DNA of 64,000 nt from Paracoccus albicereus (lineage in GTDB: Bacteria; Pseudomonadota; Alphaproteobacteria; Rhodobacterales; Rhodobacteraceae). Of the stretch, positions 35,121 to 44,151 are shown piece after piece. The DNA is taken from NCBI RefSeq assembly GCF_024359525.1, contig NZ_JAKZEU010000005.1:186001-250000 (forward strand). Direction: 5' to 3'. Each line of letters starts with the position of its first letter. The first letter of the stretch is position 1. The notes beneath the pieces were generated by a model, which was not told where the DNA came from, did not search any database, and worked only from the letters and a program-made list of their open reading frames with translations. The position numbers and the translations under genes are program-made.

Positions 35121-37400
35121 ATGGAAGAACGCAGGCATGACAACGCAAGGCAGGCGGCGCTCGATTATCACGAATTTCCGCGCCCCGGTAAGCTGGAGAT
35201 CCGCGCGACAAAGCCCCTTGCCAACGGTCGCGACCTGACCCGTGCCTATTCGCCCGGCGTCGCCGAGGCCTGTCTGGAAATCAAGGCCGACCCGTCGACC
35301 GCAGCGCGCTATACCTCGCGTGGCAACATGGTCGCCGTCGTCACCAACGGCACCGCCGTTCTTGGCCTTGGCAATATCGGCGCACTGGCCGCCAAGCCAG
35401 TGATGGAGGGCAAGGCGGTTCTCTTCAAGAAGTTCGCCGCGATCGATTGTTTCGATATCGAACTGAACGAACCCGACCCCGAGAAGCTGGCCGATATCGT
35501 CTGCGCGCTGGAGCCCACTTTCGGGGCGATCAACCTGGAAGACATCAAGGCGCCCGACTGCTTCATCGTCGAGAAGATCTGCCGCGAGCGGATGAACATT
35601 CCGGTCTTCCACGACGACCAGCATGGCACCGCAATCGTGGTGGGCGCCGCCGCGACCAACGCGCTGCGCATCGCCGGAAAGCGGTTCGAGGACATCAAGA
35701 TCGTCTCGACCGGCGGCGGGGCTGCCGGGATCGCCTGCCTGAACATGCTGATCAAGCTGGGCGCCAAGCGCGAGAACATCTGGCTCTGCGACATTCATGG
35801 GCTGGTCTACGAGGGCCGGACCGAGGACATGAATCCGCAGAAGGCCGAGTTCGCGCAGAACAGCGACGCGCGCAGCCTGGGCGAGGTTGTCGACGGCGCG
35901 GACCTTTTCTTGGGACTGTCCGGCGCCGGCGTGCTGACGCCAGAAATGGTGTCGCGCATGGCGTCGCAGCCGATCCTCTTTGCGTTGGCCAACCCGATTC
36001 CCGAAATCCTGCCTGAGGATGCGCGCAGCGTGGCCCCCGATGCGATCATCGCGACGGGCCGCAGCGACACCCCGAACCAGGTCAACAACGTCCTGTGCTT
36101 CCCCTTCATCTTCCGCGGCGCGCTGGATTGCGGTGCGACCACGATCAACGACGAGATGAAGATCGCCTGCATCGAGGCGATCGCGGCGCTGGCCCGGACC
36201 ACGACCGCGGCCGAGGCGGCGGCGGCCTATTCCGGTGAAAAGCTGACCTTCGGACGCGATTACCTGATCCCGAAACCCTTCGATCCGCGCCTGAACGGCG
36301 TCGTCGCCAGCGCAGTCGCCAAGGCCGCGATGGATTCGGGCGTCGCGCTGCGTCCCATCCAAGATCTGCCCGCCTATCGGCGCAAACTCGACAGCAATGT
36401 CTTCCGGTCGTCCCTCATCATGCGGCCGGTCTTCGAGGCTTCCGCCACCGCGGCGCGGCGCATCGCCTTCGCGGAGGGCGAGGATGAACGTGTGCTGCGC
36501 GCCGCGAACGCGATGCTCGAGGACACGTCCGACCTGCCGATCCTGATCGGTCGCCCCGAGGTCATCGCGCAGCGGGCCGAACGCGCCGGGCTGCCGATCC
36601 GGCCGGGCAAGGATTTCGAGATCGTGAACCCCGAGGACGATCCCCGATATCGCGATTACTGGGGCACCTACCACAGCCTGATGTGCCGCCGGGGCGTCAC
36701 GCCGGAATTGGCACGCGCAATCATGCGCACGAACACGACAGCCATCGCCGCGGTGATGGTGCATCTGGAACAGGCGGACAGCCTGATTTGCGGCACCTTC
36801 GGGCAGTACACCTGGCACCTTCGCTACGTGACCGAGGTTCTGGCCAACCAGCACCTCCATCCGCACGGTGCCTTGTCGATGATGATCCTTGAAGGCGGGC
36901 CGCTGTTCATCGCCGACACCCAGGTCAATCACGATCCGACGCCGGAACAGGTGATGCTGACCGCGATCGGTGCGGCACGTCACGTCCGCCGCTTCGGTGT
37001 GACGCCGCGCGTGGCGCTTTGCAGCCATTCGCAGTTTGGCAACCTCGACATCCATTCGGGCCGCAAGATGCGCGCGGCGATGGATCTGCTGGTCGACCGC
37101 GAAGTCGATTTCGAGTTCGACGGAGAGATGCACATCGACTCGGCACTCGACCCCGAGCTGCGTGAACGCGAATTCCCGAATTCTCGCCTGACCGAGGCCG
37201 CGAACATCCTGATCTTCGCGGGTACGGACACCGCATCGGGCGTTCGCAACATCCTCAAGACCAAGGCCAACGGGCTCGAAGTGGGACCGATCCTGATGGG
37301 CATGGGCAACCGCGCCCATATCGTCACGCCTTCGATCACCGCGCGCGGCCTGCTGAACATGTCGGCGATCGCCGGGACGCCCGTCGCGCATTACAGCTGA
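35121..37400 (+). CDS. maeB: NADP-dependent malic enzyme with phosphotransacetylase-like domain
   Basis: 759 residues. Malic enzyme domain in about the first 420 residues (YSPGVAEACLEI, FHDDQHGTAIVV with metal-binding Asp residues, STGGGAAGIACL NAD(P) loop), then a PTA-like domain (FAEGEDERVLRAA ... GMGNRAHIVTPSITARGLLNM). It decarboxylates malate to pyruvate. The fused domain is regulatory (acetyl-CoA sensing) in known MaeB enzymes rather than catalytic. Ribosome site GGAGGGA ends 6 bases before the ATG. Single gene before aroA (61-base gap). Confidence 0.95.
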   Translation: MEERRHDNARQAALDYHEFPRPGKLEIRATKPLANGRDLTRAYSPGVAEACLEIKADPSTAARYTSRGNMVAVVTNGTAVLGLGNIGALAAKPVMEGKAVLFKKFAAIDCFDIELNEPDPEKLADIVCALEPTFGAINLEDIKAPDCFIVEKICRERMNIPVFHDDQHGTAIVVGAAATNALRIAGKRFEDIKIVSTGGGAAGIACLNMLIKLGAKRENIWLCDIHGLVYEGRTEDMNPQKAEFAQNSDARSLGEVVDGADLFLGLSGAGVLTPEMVSRMASQPILFALANPIPEILPEDARSVAPDAIIATGRSDTPNQVNNVLCFPFIFRGALDCGATTINDEMKIACIEAIAALARTTTAAEAAAAYSGEKLTFGRDYLIPKPFDPRLNGVVASAVAKAAMDSGVALRPIQDLPAYRRKLDSNVFRSSLIMRPVFEASATAARRIAFAEGEDERVLRAANAMLEDTSDLPILIGRPEVIAQRAERAGLPIRPGKDFEIVNPEDDPRYRDYWGTYHSLMCRRGVTPELARAIMRTNTTAIAAVMVHLEQADSLICGTFGQYTWHLRYVTEVLANQHLHPHGALSMMILEGGPLFIADTQVNHDPTPEQVMLTAIGAARHVRRFGVTPRVALCSHSQFGNLDIHSGRKMRAAMDLLVDREVDFEFDGEMHIDSALDPELREREFPNSRLTEAANILIFAGTDTASGVRNILKTKANGLEVGPILMGMGNRAHIVTPSITARGLLNMSAIAGTPVAHYS

Positions 37401-37461
37401 GCCTCTGGCAGGGACGGGTCGCGGACGCTAGAACGCCCGCGCCCCATCAAGGAGACGATCC

Positions 37462-38799
37462 ATGTCGCACGACGCCCCCGCCCGCCCGATGTCGTCCCGT
37501 CGCGGCGGTCCGCTCAAGGGAACCGCACAGGTGCCGGGCGACAAGTCGATCAGCCACCGGGCGCTGATCCTCGGCGCACTGTCGGTCGGAGAGACGCGGA
37601 TCACCGGGCTTCTGGAAGGTCAGGACGTGCTGGACACCGCCAAGGCGATGGCGGCGTTCGGCGCGCAGGTCGAGCGTGTCTGCGATGGCGAATGGTCGGT
37701 CCACGGTGTTGGCGTGGGCGGTTTTGCCGAACCTGAAGGCGTGATCGATTGCGGCAATTCGGGCACCGGTGTGCGCCTGATCATGGGTGCGATGGCGACG
37801 ACACCGATCACTGCGACTTTCACCGGCGATGCCAGCCTGTCCAAGCGCCCGATGGCCCGGATCACCGACCCGCTTTCGCAGTTCGGCGCCCAGATCATCG
37901 CGCGTGACGGCGGTCGCCTGCCGGTAACGATCACCGGGGCCACCGATCCGGTGCCGCTGCGCTACAAGACGCCGGTCGCCAGCGCACAGATCAAGTCGGC
38001 CGTGCTTCTGGCCGGCCTGAATGCGCCGGGTGAAACGGTGGTGATCGAGGCAGAGGCGACGCGTGACCACAGCGAACGGATGCTAAGGGGCTTCGGCGCC
38101 CAGATCGCGACCGAGACGACGCCCGAGGGCCGCGTCATCACCCTGCGCGGCTGCCCCGAACTGATCGCCCAACCCGTCGCCGTGCCTCGCGATCCGTCGA
38201 GCGCCGCTTTTCCGGTCGCGGCCGCACTGATCGTTCCCGGATCAGAAATCCGCGTACCGGGCGTCAGTCGCAACCCGACCCGCGATGGCCTTTACGTCAC
38301 GCTGATCGAGATGGGAGCCGACATCGTCTTCGAGAACGAGCGAGAGGAAGGCGGCGAGCCGGTTGCCGATCTTGTCGTCCGCCACAGCACCCTGAAAGGC
38401 GTCGAGGTCCCGCCCGAGCGTGCCGCAAGCATGATCGACGAATTTCCGATCCTGTCGGTGATCGCAGCCTTTGCCGAAGGCCCAACCGTGATGAACGGCG
38501 TCGCCGAATTGCGTGTGAAGGAAAGCGACCGGATCGACGCCATGGCACGCGGACTGGAAGCGAACGGAGTCCGCGTCGAGGAAACCCGCGACAGCATGAC
38601 CGTCCACGGCGCCACAACCGTGCCGGGCGGAGCGGTCGCGACGACGCATCTCGATCACCGCATCGCGATGTCGTTCCTGATCCTCGGACTCGCGACCCAA
38701 AAGCCTGTCTCGATCGACGACGGCGGCCCGATCACGACATCGTTTCCCGATTTCGTTCCCTTGATGCGGAAGCTGGGCGGCGAGTTGAACGACGACTAG
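37462..38799 (+). CDS. aroA: 3-phosphoshikimate 1-carboxyvinyltransferase (EPSP synthase, class II-like)
   Basis: 445 residues. Joins shikimate 3-phosphate and PEP in aromatic amino-acid synthesis. Class II motifs are present: GDKSIS (26-31), SAQIK (174-178), RDHSE (201-205), NPTR (about 272). The PEP-loop reads [10 protein letters not shown], so the position equal to Ala100 of the CP4 enzyme is Gly101. Length and the closing [14 protein letters not shown] region are normal. An AAGGAGA site lies 9 bases before the ATG. Confidence 0.95.
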   Translation: MSHDAPARPMSSRRGGPLKGTAQVPGDKSISHRALILGALSVGETRITGLLEGQDVLDTAKAMAAFGAQVERVCDGEWSVHGVGVGGFAEPEGVIDCGNSGTGVRLIMGAMATTPITATFTGDASLSKRPMARITDPLSQFGAQIIARDGGRLPVTITGATDPVPLRYKTPVASAQIKSAVLLAGLNAPGETVVIEAEATRDHSERMLRGFGAQIATETTPEGRVITLRGCPELIAQPVAVPRDPSSAAFPVAAALIVPGSEIRVPGVSRNPTRDGLYVTLIEMGADIVFENEREEGGEPVADLVVRHSTLKGVEVPPERAASMIDEFPILSVIAAFAEGPTVMNGVAELRVKESDRIDAMARGLEANGVRVEETRDSMTVHGATTVPGGAVATTHLDHRIAMSFLILGLATQKPVSIDDGGPITTSFPDFVPLMRKLGGELNDD

Positions 38800-38832
38800 G
38801 CCATTAACCCGCGTCGCAGCGTCGCGGCACAT

Positions 38833-38861
38833 TTGATTTGCATCACGGCCGGGCATGTTTA
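38833..38861 (+). promoter_or_regulatory. predicted promoter of the lipoprotein/barrel pair
   Basis: TTGATT (38833-38838), 17-base spacer, TGTTTA (38856-38861), 31 bases before the lipoprotein ATG, which has GAGGA in front of it. Spacing is ideal; the -10 box matches TATAAT only in part. Confidence 0.4.
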
Positions 38862-38892
38862 AGCCCAGAATTGGTTCACCTGAGGATTTCCA

Positions 38893-39462
38893 ATGAAGAT
38901 TCGTTTGATGCTTTCACTTTCGGCGATCGGCTTTGTCACAGCATGTGGCGGCGGGAGCAGTGATGGTGGCGGCGGCACACCTTCGTATCTGTCGCTTGTC
39001 AACCAACAGCGCGAGTTCGCCGTGCAATACGCAGCAGATGGCACGGTCGCCGACGATTTCACCCCGATCGCGCAACTGCCTCGTGGTGGCACGGCGCGCT
39101 ATGAAGGTGCCGGCAGCTTTCGCGTGGGACCATCGGGCACCGCACCCCAAGCCGTCGGTGAGGCCGAGGTGGTGGCCGATTTCAGCGAAGACACGGTATC
39201 TGCGACGGTCGACAATTTTCGGCGGCGTGACAACAGCCCCACGAATGGCTCGATCAAGGTCGACGCCAATATGGAGGGCAGCCTTATGGTTGGGCGCGCA
39301 CGGGGAACCGTAAACGTCAACGGTCGGAACCATAGTATTTCCGACCAGGCCGTGGGCGGGTTTCTTGGTAGCGGCGGCAAGGATGTCGTCATTACAAGCT
39401 CAGGCCGTACCGACCGACTCGACAATTACGGCCTTCTGATCACGGGCAGCCGGGACGACTGA
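38893..39462 (+). CDS. surface-type lipoprotein with TbpB-like beta-barrel domain
   Basis: 189 residues. Signal peptide with lipobox FVTAC (lipidated Cys18), then a Gly/Ser linker (GGGSSDGGGG) and a single compact beta domain. The order GGTARYEGAGSF, GEAEVVADFSEDTVSATVDNF, GSIKVDANMEGSLMVGRARGTVNVNG and QAVGGFLGSGGKDVVI resembles the transferrin-binding-protein-B C-lobe/HpuA/Hpl-type barrel of Slam-dependent surface lipoproteins. Ligand unknown (haem or an iron protein would be guesses). The next gene, same frame, begins 3 bases after this stop and encodes a candidate Slam-like barrel. Base composition looks less GC-rich than flanks. Confidence 0.72.
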   Translation: MKIRLMLSLSAIGFVTACGGGSSDGGGGTPSYLSLVNQQREFAVQYAADGTVADDFTPIAQLPRGGTARYEGAGSFRVGPSGTAPQAVGEAEVVADFSEDTVSATVDNFRRRDNSPTNGSIKVDANMEGSLMVGRARGTVNVNGRNHSISDQAVGGFLGSGGKDVVITSSGRTDRLDNYGLLITGSRDD

Positions 39463-39465
39463 CCG

Positions 39466-40563
39466 TTGCCGGAAGCCGGGTCTCAACGGCGACGCACGCA
39501 ATCGCGCCGCATCGCCGCGCTGATTCTTTGTCTCAGCCTGGTGCTCGGTGCAATCTCTGCGCCAATCCGGGCCGAGGCCCAAGCGAGCGGTGACCTGCCG
39601 GGATGGCGCGCTGCTCTGGCCTCGGGCTCAGACCGGCTGGCTCTGTTCACTTTTGGCCGGCTTGGACCCGATGTTCCACGCGCTGCGATCGCCGAGCTAT
39701 CCGCGCGGACCGGAGGCGCGCATCGTGCTGGGGAAGGATTTCAGATCATTGCTCGGCGCGTCAGCGCACAGCCCATTCTCAGCTACAGTCGCAACTTTAA
39801 TGGCGGCCTCGCAAACGAAAACATTACGCTCGGCGGTATCGACTTCGCTGTCGACCCCGCTGATCGCGCGAAATCGGGCGTTGTCGTCGGCGCTTCGGTC
39901 CTTGGTGGCGTGATTGGAAGCTACGCCGGTGGTTCGATCTTGCGTGTGTCGGGACTGGTCCGAACAGAGGCGCTGCCCGCCGAAGACTTGAGGCGAAACC
40001 GACTGGCACTTTCGGTCTGTGCTGAGCATTTCGTAGGTGGATGGACCTGGCTCGACGCCTGCGGCGGGGTCGGCGTGCTCGACCGGAATTATGGGGACAC
40101 GCTGAGACAGCAAAACGCCTCCGTGGGCCTGACGCAGATCGCGCATATGGGCGGATTGGACCAACAGGTCGGCGCCAGCTTGACCTTAACCGATCAGGGC
40201 TACGGCCGACAGCAGGGCATTCTGGCTCGCTGGCTTGCAGCCGTTCCCTCAGTGGGTGCAGTCGGGATAGACGCGCACGCGAACCGGCGATTTGATGGTG
40301 AGTTGACCCGTCTTCGGCAGATCAACCTATCTCTCGCGCGCCCTTTGTTTGATCGGGATGTGGTTTTTGAGTTCGAGGCGGCGCGCGATGGGGGCATCAG
40401 TTTTTTTGGTGATAAGCGTACTGACGACACGCTGATCTTAAGTGTGGAGGCGGCAGTTACTGATAAATTTTCGGTCGAGGCCGCGATCGGTCGACGCAAT
40501 TCATCCATCGACCTCTATGACGAGTCGCTGTTCAGCCTGAACGTCGAACTGACCGACTGGTAG
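39466..40563 (+). CDS. outer-membrane beta-barrel protein, Slam-like without TPR domain
   Basis: 365 residues from TTG at 39466 (no ATG is available). A twin-Arg-rich N-region and the hydrophobic run LILCLSLVLGAI end at an AEAQA cleavage site near residue 40. After about 45 helical residues, alternating hydrophobic strands begin at PILSYSRNFNGG and continue to a C-terminal SLNVELTDW with the terminal aromatic expected of outer-membrane barrels. The opening strand resembles that of Slam (DUF560) translocators, which deliver TbpB-like lipoproteins to the cell surface; here the Slam N-terminal TPR domain is absent. Ends flush against the convergent VOC gene. Confidence 0.6.
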   Translation: MPEAGSQRRRTQSRRIAALILCLSLVLGAISAPIRAEAQASGDLPGWRAALASGSDRLALFTFGRLGPDVPRAAIAELSARTGGAHRAGEGFQIIARRVSAQPILSYSRNFNGGLANENITLGGIDFAVDPADRAKSGVVVGASVLGGVIGSYAGGSILRVSGLVRTEALPAEDLRRNRLALSVCAEHFVGGWTWLDACGGVGVLDRNYGDTLRQQNASVGLTQIAHMGGLDQQVGASLTLTDQGYGRQQGILARWLAAVPSVGAVGIDAHANRRFDGELTRLRQINLSLARPLFDRDVVFEFEAARDGGISFFGDKRTDDTLILSVEAAVTDKFSVEAAIGRRNSSIDLYDESLFSLNVELTDW

Positions 40564-40980
40564 TCAGTCCCAATCCAGCCCGATGGCGTCGCTCGTCCGC
40601 CGCGTGACGCGGTCGTCGAGCTTGGCTTCGATGTTGCTACCGTCGGGGTCCAAGAGGAATGCGGCATAGTAACCCGGGTGATAATCGCGCCAGCCGGGCT
40701 TGCCGTTGTCCCGCCCTCCCGCATTAAGCCCGAAAGCGTGGAAGCGGTCCACCGCGTCGCGATCAGAGGCCTGAAAGCACAGATGCACCAGTGACGGGGG
40801 GTGATCGACGTCGGCCGCGTCGATGAACAATTCGTCCAGTTCAAGCCAATCGCGTGATAGGCGGGCGCGCCCGTCGATGCCCAGCGCTTCAAAGATCGCA
40901 CAGTAGAAGTCGGCGCTTCGCGCAAAATCCCGCACGCGAAGATGGACGTGGTCGATGAGCCTGCCCTGGTAATAGCGCAT
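40564..40980 (-). CDS. VOC-family protein
   Basis: 138 residues. One glyoxalase-fold module: LIDHVHLRVRDFARSADFYCAIFEALG with the first His ligand, PSLVHLCFQASDR, and HPGYYAAFLLDPDGSNIEAK with the closing Glu. The start at 40980 (MRYYQGRL) has AGGAG seven bases upstream, better than the ATG at 41001. Substrate unknown; small VOC proteins of this type are often lactoylglutathione-lyase-like. Its stop abuts the barrel gene stop (tail-to-tail). Confidence 0.82.
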   Translation of the reverse strand: MRYYQGRLIDHVHLRVRDFARSADFYCAIFEALGIDGRARLSRDWLELDELFIDAADVDHPPSLVHLCFQASDRDAVDRFHAFGLNAGGRDNGKPGWRDYHPGYYAAFLLDPDGSNIEAKLDDRVTRRTSDAIGLDWD

Positions 40981-41058
40981 CTTGTTGCTCCTGCCCGTCA
41001 ACGCCGAGCCATCGTCAACGGTTCGCTTGATAAAGGCGTAGAGGCGCCTGTTGTTTCC

Positions 41059-42954
41059 TCACGTCTTGGATATCGGGAAGCCGGCTACCTGCAATGCCAC
41101 GCCGATCTCTTCCAGCACGGCAGGCTCCTCGATCGTTGCGGGGACGCGATAGGTCTGACCATCGGCGATGCTGCACATGGTTGCGCGCAGGATCTTGCCG
41201 GACCGGGTCTTGGGCAGGCGATCGACGATCAATGCCGTTCGGAAGGCGGCGACAGGTCCGATCCGGTCGCGGACCAATGCAATGACCTCATCCCGAATCC
41301 CGTCCGGTGTCGCGTCCACGCCCTTCTTAAGGCACAGGAACCCGACCGGAACCTGCCCCTTCAACGGGTCGGCAACGCCGATCACCGCGCATTCCGCGAC
41401 CGCGGGATGGGAGGCCAGAACCTCTTCCATCGCGCCGGTGGACAGGCGGTGGCCCGCGACGTTGATGACATCGTCGGTGCGCGCCATGATGAACAGATAG
41501 CCATCGTCATCCACGTAGCCTGCATCGCCCGTCTCGTAGAAACCGCAAAAGCGCTCGAGATAGCTTTTTCGGAAACGGTCCTCGGCATTCCACAGCGTTA
41601 GCAGCGTTCCGGGCGGCAGGGGCAGTCTAACCGCGATCGGTCCCAGGGTTCCGGACGGCACAGGTTGGCCAGCCTCGTCCAGCACCTGAACATCGTAGCC
41701 CGGCATCGGGACGGCGGGACTGCCCTTGCGGATCGGCAGCAGCCCCAACCCCAGCGGATTCGCGGCGACCGCCCAGCCGGTTTCCGTCTGCCACCAATGG
41801 TCGATCACAGGCACGCCCAGCTTCTCTTCTGCCCATGTGACCGTGTCGGGGTCGGCACGCTCGCCTGCAAGAAACAGCGCCTGAAGAGACGAGATGTCGT
41901 AATCGCCGATCAGTGTGCCCTGCGGATCCTCGCGCTTGACCGCCCGGATCGCGGTTGGCGCGGTGAAGAACGACTTGACCTTATGGTCCTGGATGACGCG
42001 CCAGAACGTCCCGGCGTCGGGCGTGCCGACGGGCTTGCCTTCGAACACGATGGTCGTGGCGCCCGCAATCAGCGGCGCGTAGCAGATGTAGGAATGGCCG
42101 ACGACCCAGCCCACGTCGGACGCGGCCCAGAACACATCGCCAGCCTTGATCCCGTAGATCGCGTCCATCGACCATTGCAACGCGACCAGATGCCCCGCTG
42201 TGGGGCGGACAACGCCCTTCGGCTGTCCCGTCGTCCCCGATGTATAGAGGATGTAGGCGGGGTGATTGCCCGGCACGGGCACGCAATCGGCTGGCTCGAC
42301 GTTCCGCTGCACGTCGTGCCAATCGACGTCGCGGCCGTCGACCATCGAGGCAACCAGCTGGTCGCGCTGCAGGATGACACAGGTGTCGGGCTTGTGTCGT
42401 GCCGCTTCGATCGCGCGGTCTAGAAGCGGCTTGTAGGCCACGACACGGCCTGGCTCGATGCCGCAAGAGGCGGCAATGACGGCCTTGGGCTGCGCATCGT
42501 CGATGCGCACGGCCAGTTCGTGCGCCGCAAAGCCGCCGAACACGACCGAATGGACCGCGCCGAGACGCTGGCAAGCCAGCATCGCGATCAACGCTTCGGG
42601 AACCATCGGCATGTAGACGATAACGCGATCGCCGGTCACGACACGCTGCGCCCTTAATGCACCTGCAAGTCGCGCGACACGGTCGCGCAGGTCAGTGTAC
42701 GTCAGCCGGAAGATCTGGCCGGTAACAGGGCTGTCATGGATGATTGCGATCTGGTCGCCGCGACCAGCCTCGACATGCCGATCAACGGCATTCCGACAGG
42801 TGTTGACCCTTGTGTCGACAAACCATTCGCCCGCTGGGCCCTGATCAAAATAGGCGCGCGTCGGCGCGCTGTCCCAGTCGATCAAATCAGCCTGCGCCAA
42901 CCAGAATGCTTCAGGATCGGTGCGCCACGCTGAATAAACGTCTTTGTAAGTCAT
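41059..42954 (-). CDS. prpE: propionyl-CoA synthetase (AMP-forming acyl-CoA ligase)
   Basis: 631 residues. Activates propionate (or acetate) to its CoA thioester through an acyl-adenylate. ANL-family motifs: YILYTSGTTGQPKGV (P-loop A3), WWQTETGW (A5), YETGDAGYVDDDGYLFIMARTDD (A7-A8 hinge) and PKTRSGKILRATM with the adenylation Lys near 590. The PrpE clade is chosen from the start MTYKDVYSAWRTDPEAFW and overall length. An inverted repeat lies 47-65 bases upstream of the start. A role with the ScfR regulator encoded at 54199 is plausible. Confidence 0.92.
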   Translation of the reverse strand: MTYKDVYSAWRTDPEAFWLAQADLIDWDSAPTRAYFDQGPAGEWFVDTRVNTCRNAVDRHVEAGRGDQIAIIHDSPVTGQIFRLTYTDLRDRVARLAGALRAQRVVTGDRVIVYMPMVPEALIAMLACQRLGAVHSVVFGGFAAHELAVRIDDAQPKAVIAASCGIEPGRVVAYKPLLDRAIEAARHKPDTCVILQRDQLVASMVDGRDVDWHDVQRNVEPADCVPVPGNHPAYILYTSGTTGQPKGVVRPTAGHLVALQWSMDAIYGIKAGDVFWAASDVGWVVGHSYICYAPLIAGATTIVFEGKPVGTPDAGTFWRVIQDHKVKSFFTAPTAIRAVKREDPQGTLIGDYDISSLQALFLAGERADPDTVTWAEEKLGVPVIDHWWQTETGWAVAANPLGLGLLPIRKGSPAVPMPGYDVQVLDEAGQPVPSGTLGPIAVRLPLPPGTLLTLWNAEDRFRKSYLERFCGFYETGDAGYVDDDGYLFIMARTDDVINVAGHRLSTGAMEEVLASHPAVAECAVIGVADPLKGQVPVGFLCLKKGVDATPDGIRDEVIALVRDRIGPVAAFRTALIVDRLPKTRSGKILRATMCSIADGQTYRVPATIEEPAVLEEIGVALQVAGFPISKT

Positions 42955-43000
42955 CGCCCCCTCCGCCGCGATTCGAAGGTTTAACGCGGCGGACTGGGAC

Positions 43001-43019
43001 CGCGCAATATTCTTGCGCG
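43001..43019 (-). promoter_or_regulatory. inverted repeat upstream of prpE
   Basis: CGCGCAA-TATTC-TTGCGCG, a perfect 7-5-7 repeat in the 69-base gap between the BrkB gene and prpE. No T-run follows, so an operator is more likely than a terminator. Confidence 0.45.
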
Positions 43020-43023
43020 AGAG

Positions 43024-44151
43024 TCAGGCCGGAGGAGTTGCCTTGTCGAGATCGGACAGATCGGGAAGGCCGTGGCGCTTGCGCAGGTGCCGTTCGATTT
43101 CCGAATTCAGCTCGGCCCCGACCATCACAACAATCGATGCGATCCACAGCCACATCATCAGGCCGACCGCCGCGCCAAGCGAACCGTAGGTCTCGTTGTA
43201 ATTGGCAAAGTTCGCCGCATACCAGGAAAACAGCATGGAGGCGACGACCAGGCCCGCCGCCGCGAACAGCGCACCCGGCAGGACGCCCCGCCATACGCCT
43301 TTCCCCGGTTCACGCGCGGGGCCCCAGCGGTAAAGTGCGGCGAGCGTCACCACAACCACGGCGAACATGATCGGCCAGCGCAGGATGGCGACCATCCATT
43401 CTGTCGCGCTGGTCAGCGGCAGCATCCGCAAAACCGCTGGAATGACCGCGATGACGCCCAGCATAGTGATCAGCAAGATGATCCCACCAAGGGTGAAGCC
43501 GATGGCGATAAGGTTCTTCTTGATGAAGCTCCGCGTCTCGACGGTGAAGAAGGCGATGTTCAGCGCATCGATCATCGCCCTGGTCCCGCCCGTCGCCGAA
43601 TAGAGTGCGATTGCGATTGCGATCAGACCCGCCGCAGACAGCGCGCTGCTGGGCGCAGAGGTGATCGACTGGATCTGGCCTTCGATGATGCCGTAGGCCC
43701 CCGACGGAAGAAACGCCTGCATCATCGACAGATGCTCGAGGATCATCCCGCGATCGGCCACAAGACCATAAATCGAAACCAGCGCAGTCAAGGCTGGAAA
43801 CAGTGCCAGTAGGCTGAAGAACACGACGCCCCCAGCGACGGAGGTCACTCGATCTTCACTCGTCTCGGCCAGGGTGGACTTCCCGACAGAAAGCCAATCG
43901 TCCTTCGTCATCACCCACGGCGACGTCGGAGCGTCGTTTCGAACCAGATCGGATTTCGGAAGAACCGCTCGCTGTTCTGCCTCTGCGGCGCGGCGAGCGG
44001 CCTCATCGGCCGCCTGCTTGAGACGCGCGATATCCTCGTTCTCGGCCCTCGCGTCAGGGCCAATCCGCCACGCCCGACGCGTGTCCTCGTCGAGCGGTGC
44101 GAACAGCGCTTCGTAAAGGCCGGTGGATCGGTTTGCGGCCGTCTCGCTCAA
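43024..44151 (-). CDS. YihY/BrkB-family inner-membrane protein
   Basis: 375 residues. An 80-residue charged, Ala/Glu-rich N-terminal region precedes six membrane helices. Family markers are TSVAGGVVFFSLLALFPALTALVSIYG, YSATGGTRAMIDALNIAF and YGSLGAAVGLMMWLWIASIVVMVGAELNSEIER. The family (formerly mis-called RNase BN) has no settled function; a transporter or membrane-stress role has been proposed. Overlaps the upstream small membrane gene by ATGA. Confidence 0.88.
   Translation of the reverse strand: MSETAANRSTGLYEALFAPLDEDTRRAWRIGPDARAENEDIARLKQAADEAARRAAEAEQRAVLPKSDLVRNDAPTSPWVMTKDDWLSVGKSTLAETSEDRVTSVAGGVVFFSLLALFPALTALVSIYGLVADRGMILEHLSMMQAFLPSGAYGIIEGQIQSITSAPSSALSAAGLIAIAIALYSATGGTRAMIDALNIAFFTVETRSFIKKNLIAIGFTLGGIILLITMLGVIAVIPAVLRMLPLTSATEWMVAILRWPIMFAVVVVTLAALYRWGPAREPGKGVWRGVLPGALFAAAGLVVASMLFSWYAANFANYNETYGSLGAAVGLMMWLWIASIVVMVGAELNSEIERHLRKRHGLPDLSDLDKATPPA

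Noticed and set aside
34995..37391. 798-codon minus-strand open frame opposite maeB
   Set aside because: Antisense shadow of a well-supported malic enzyme gene; His/Asp/Arg-rich product without family resemblance.
43001..43019. Reading the prpE-upstream palindrome as a TTTGCAAA ScfR site
   Set aside because: The core is TTGCGCG/CGCGCAA; it does not contain TTTGCAAA, so ScfR control of prpE is not supported by this site.
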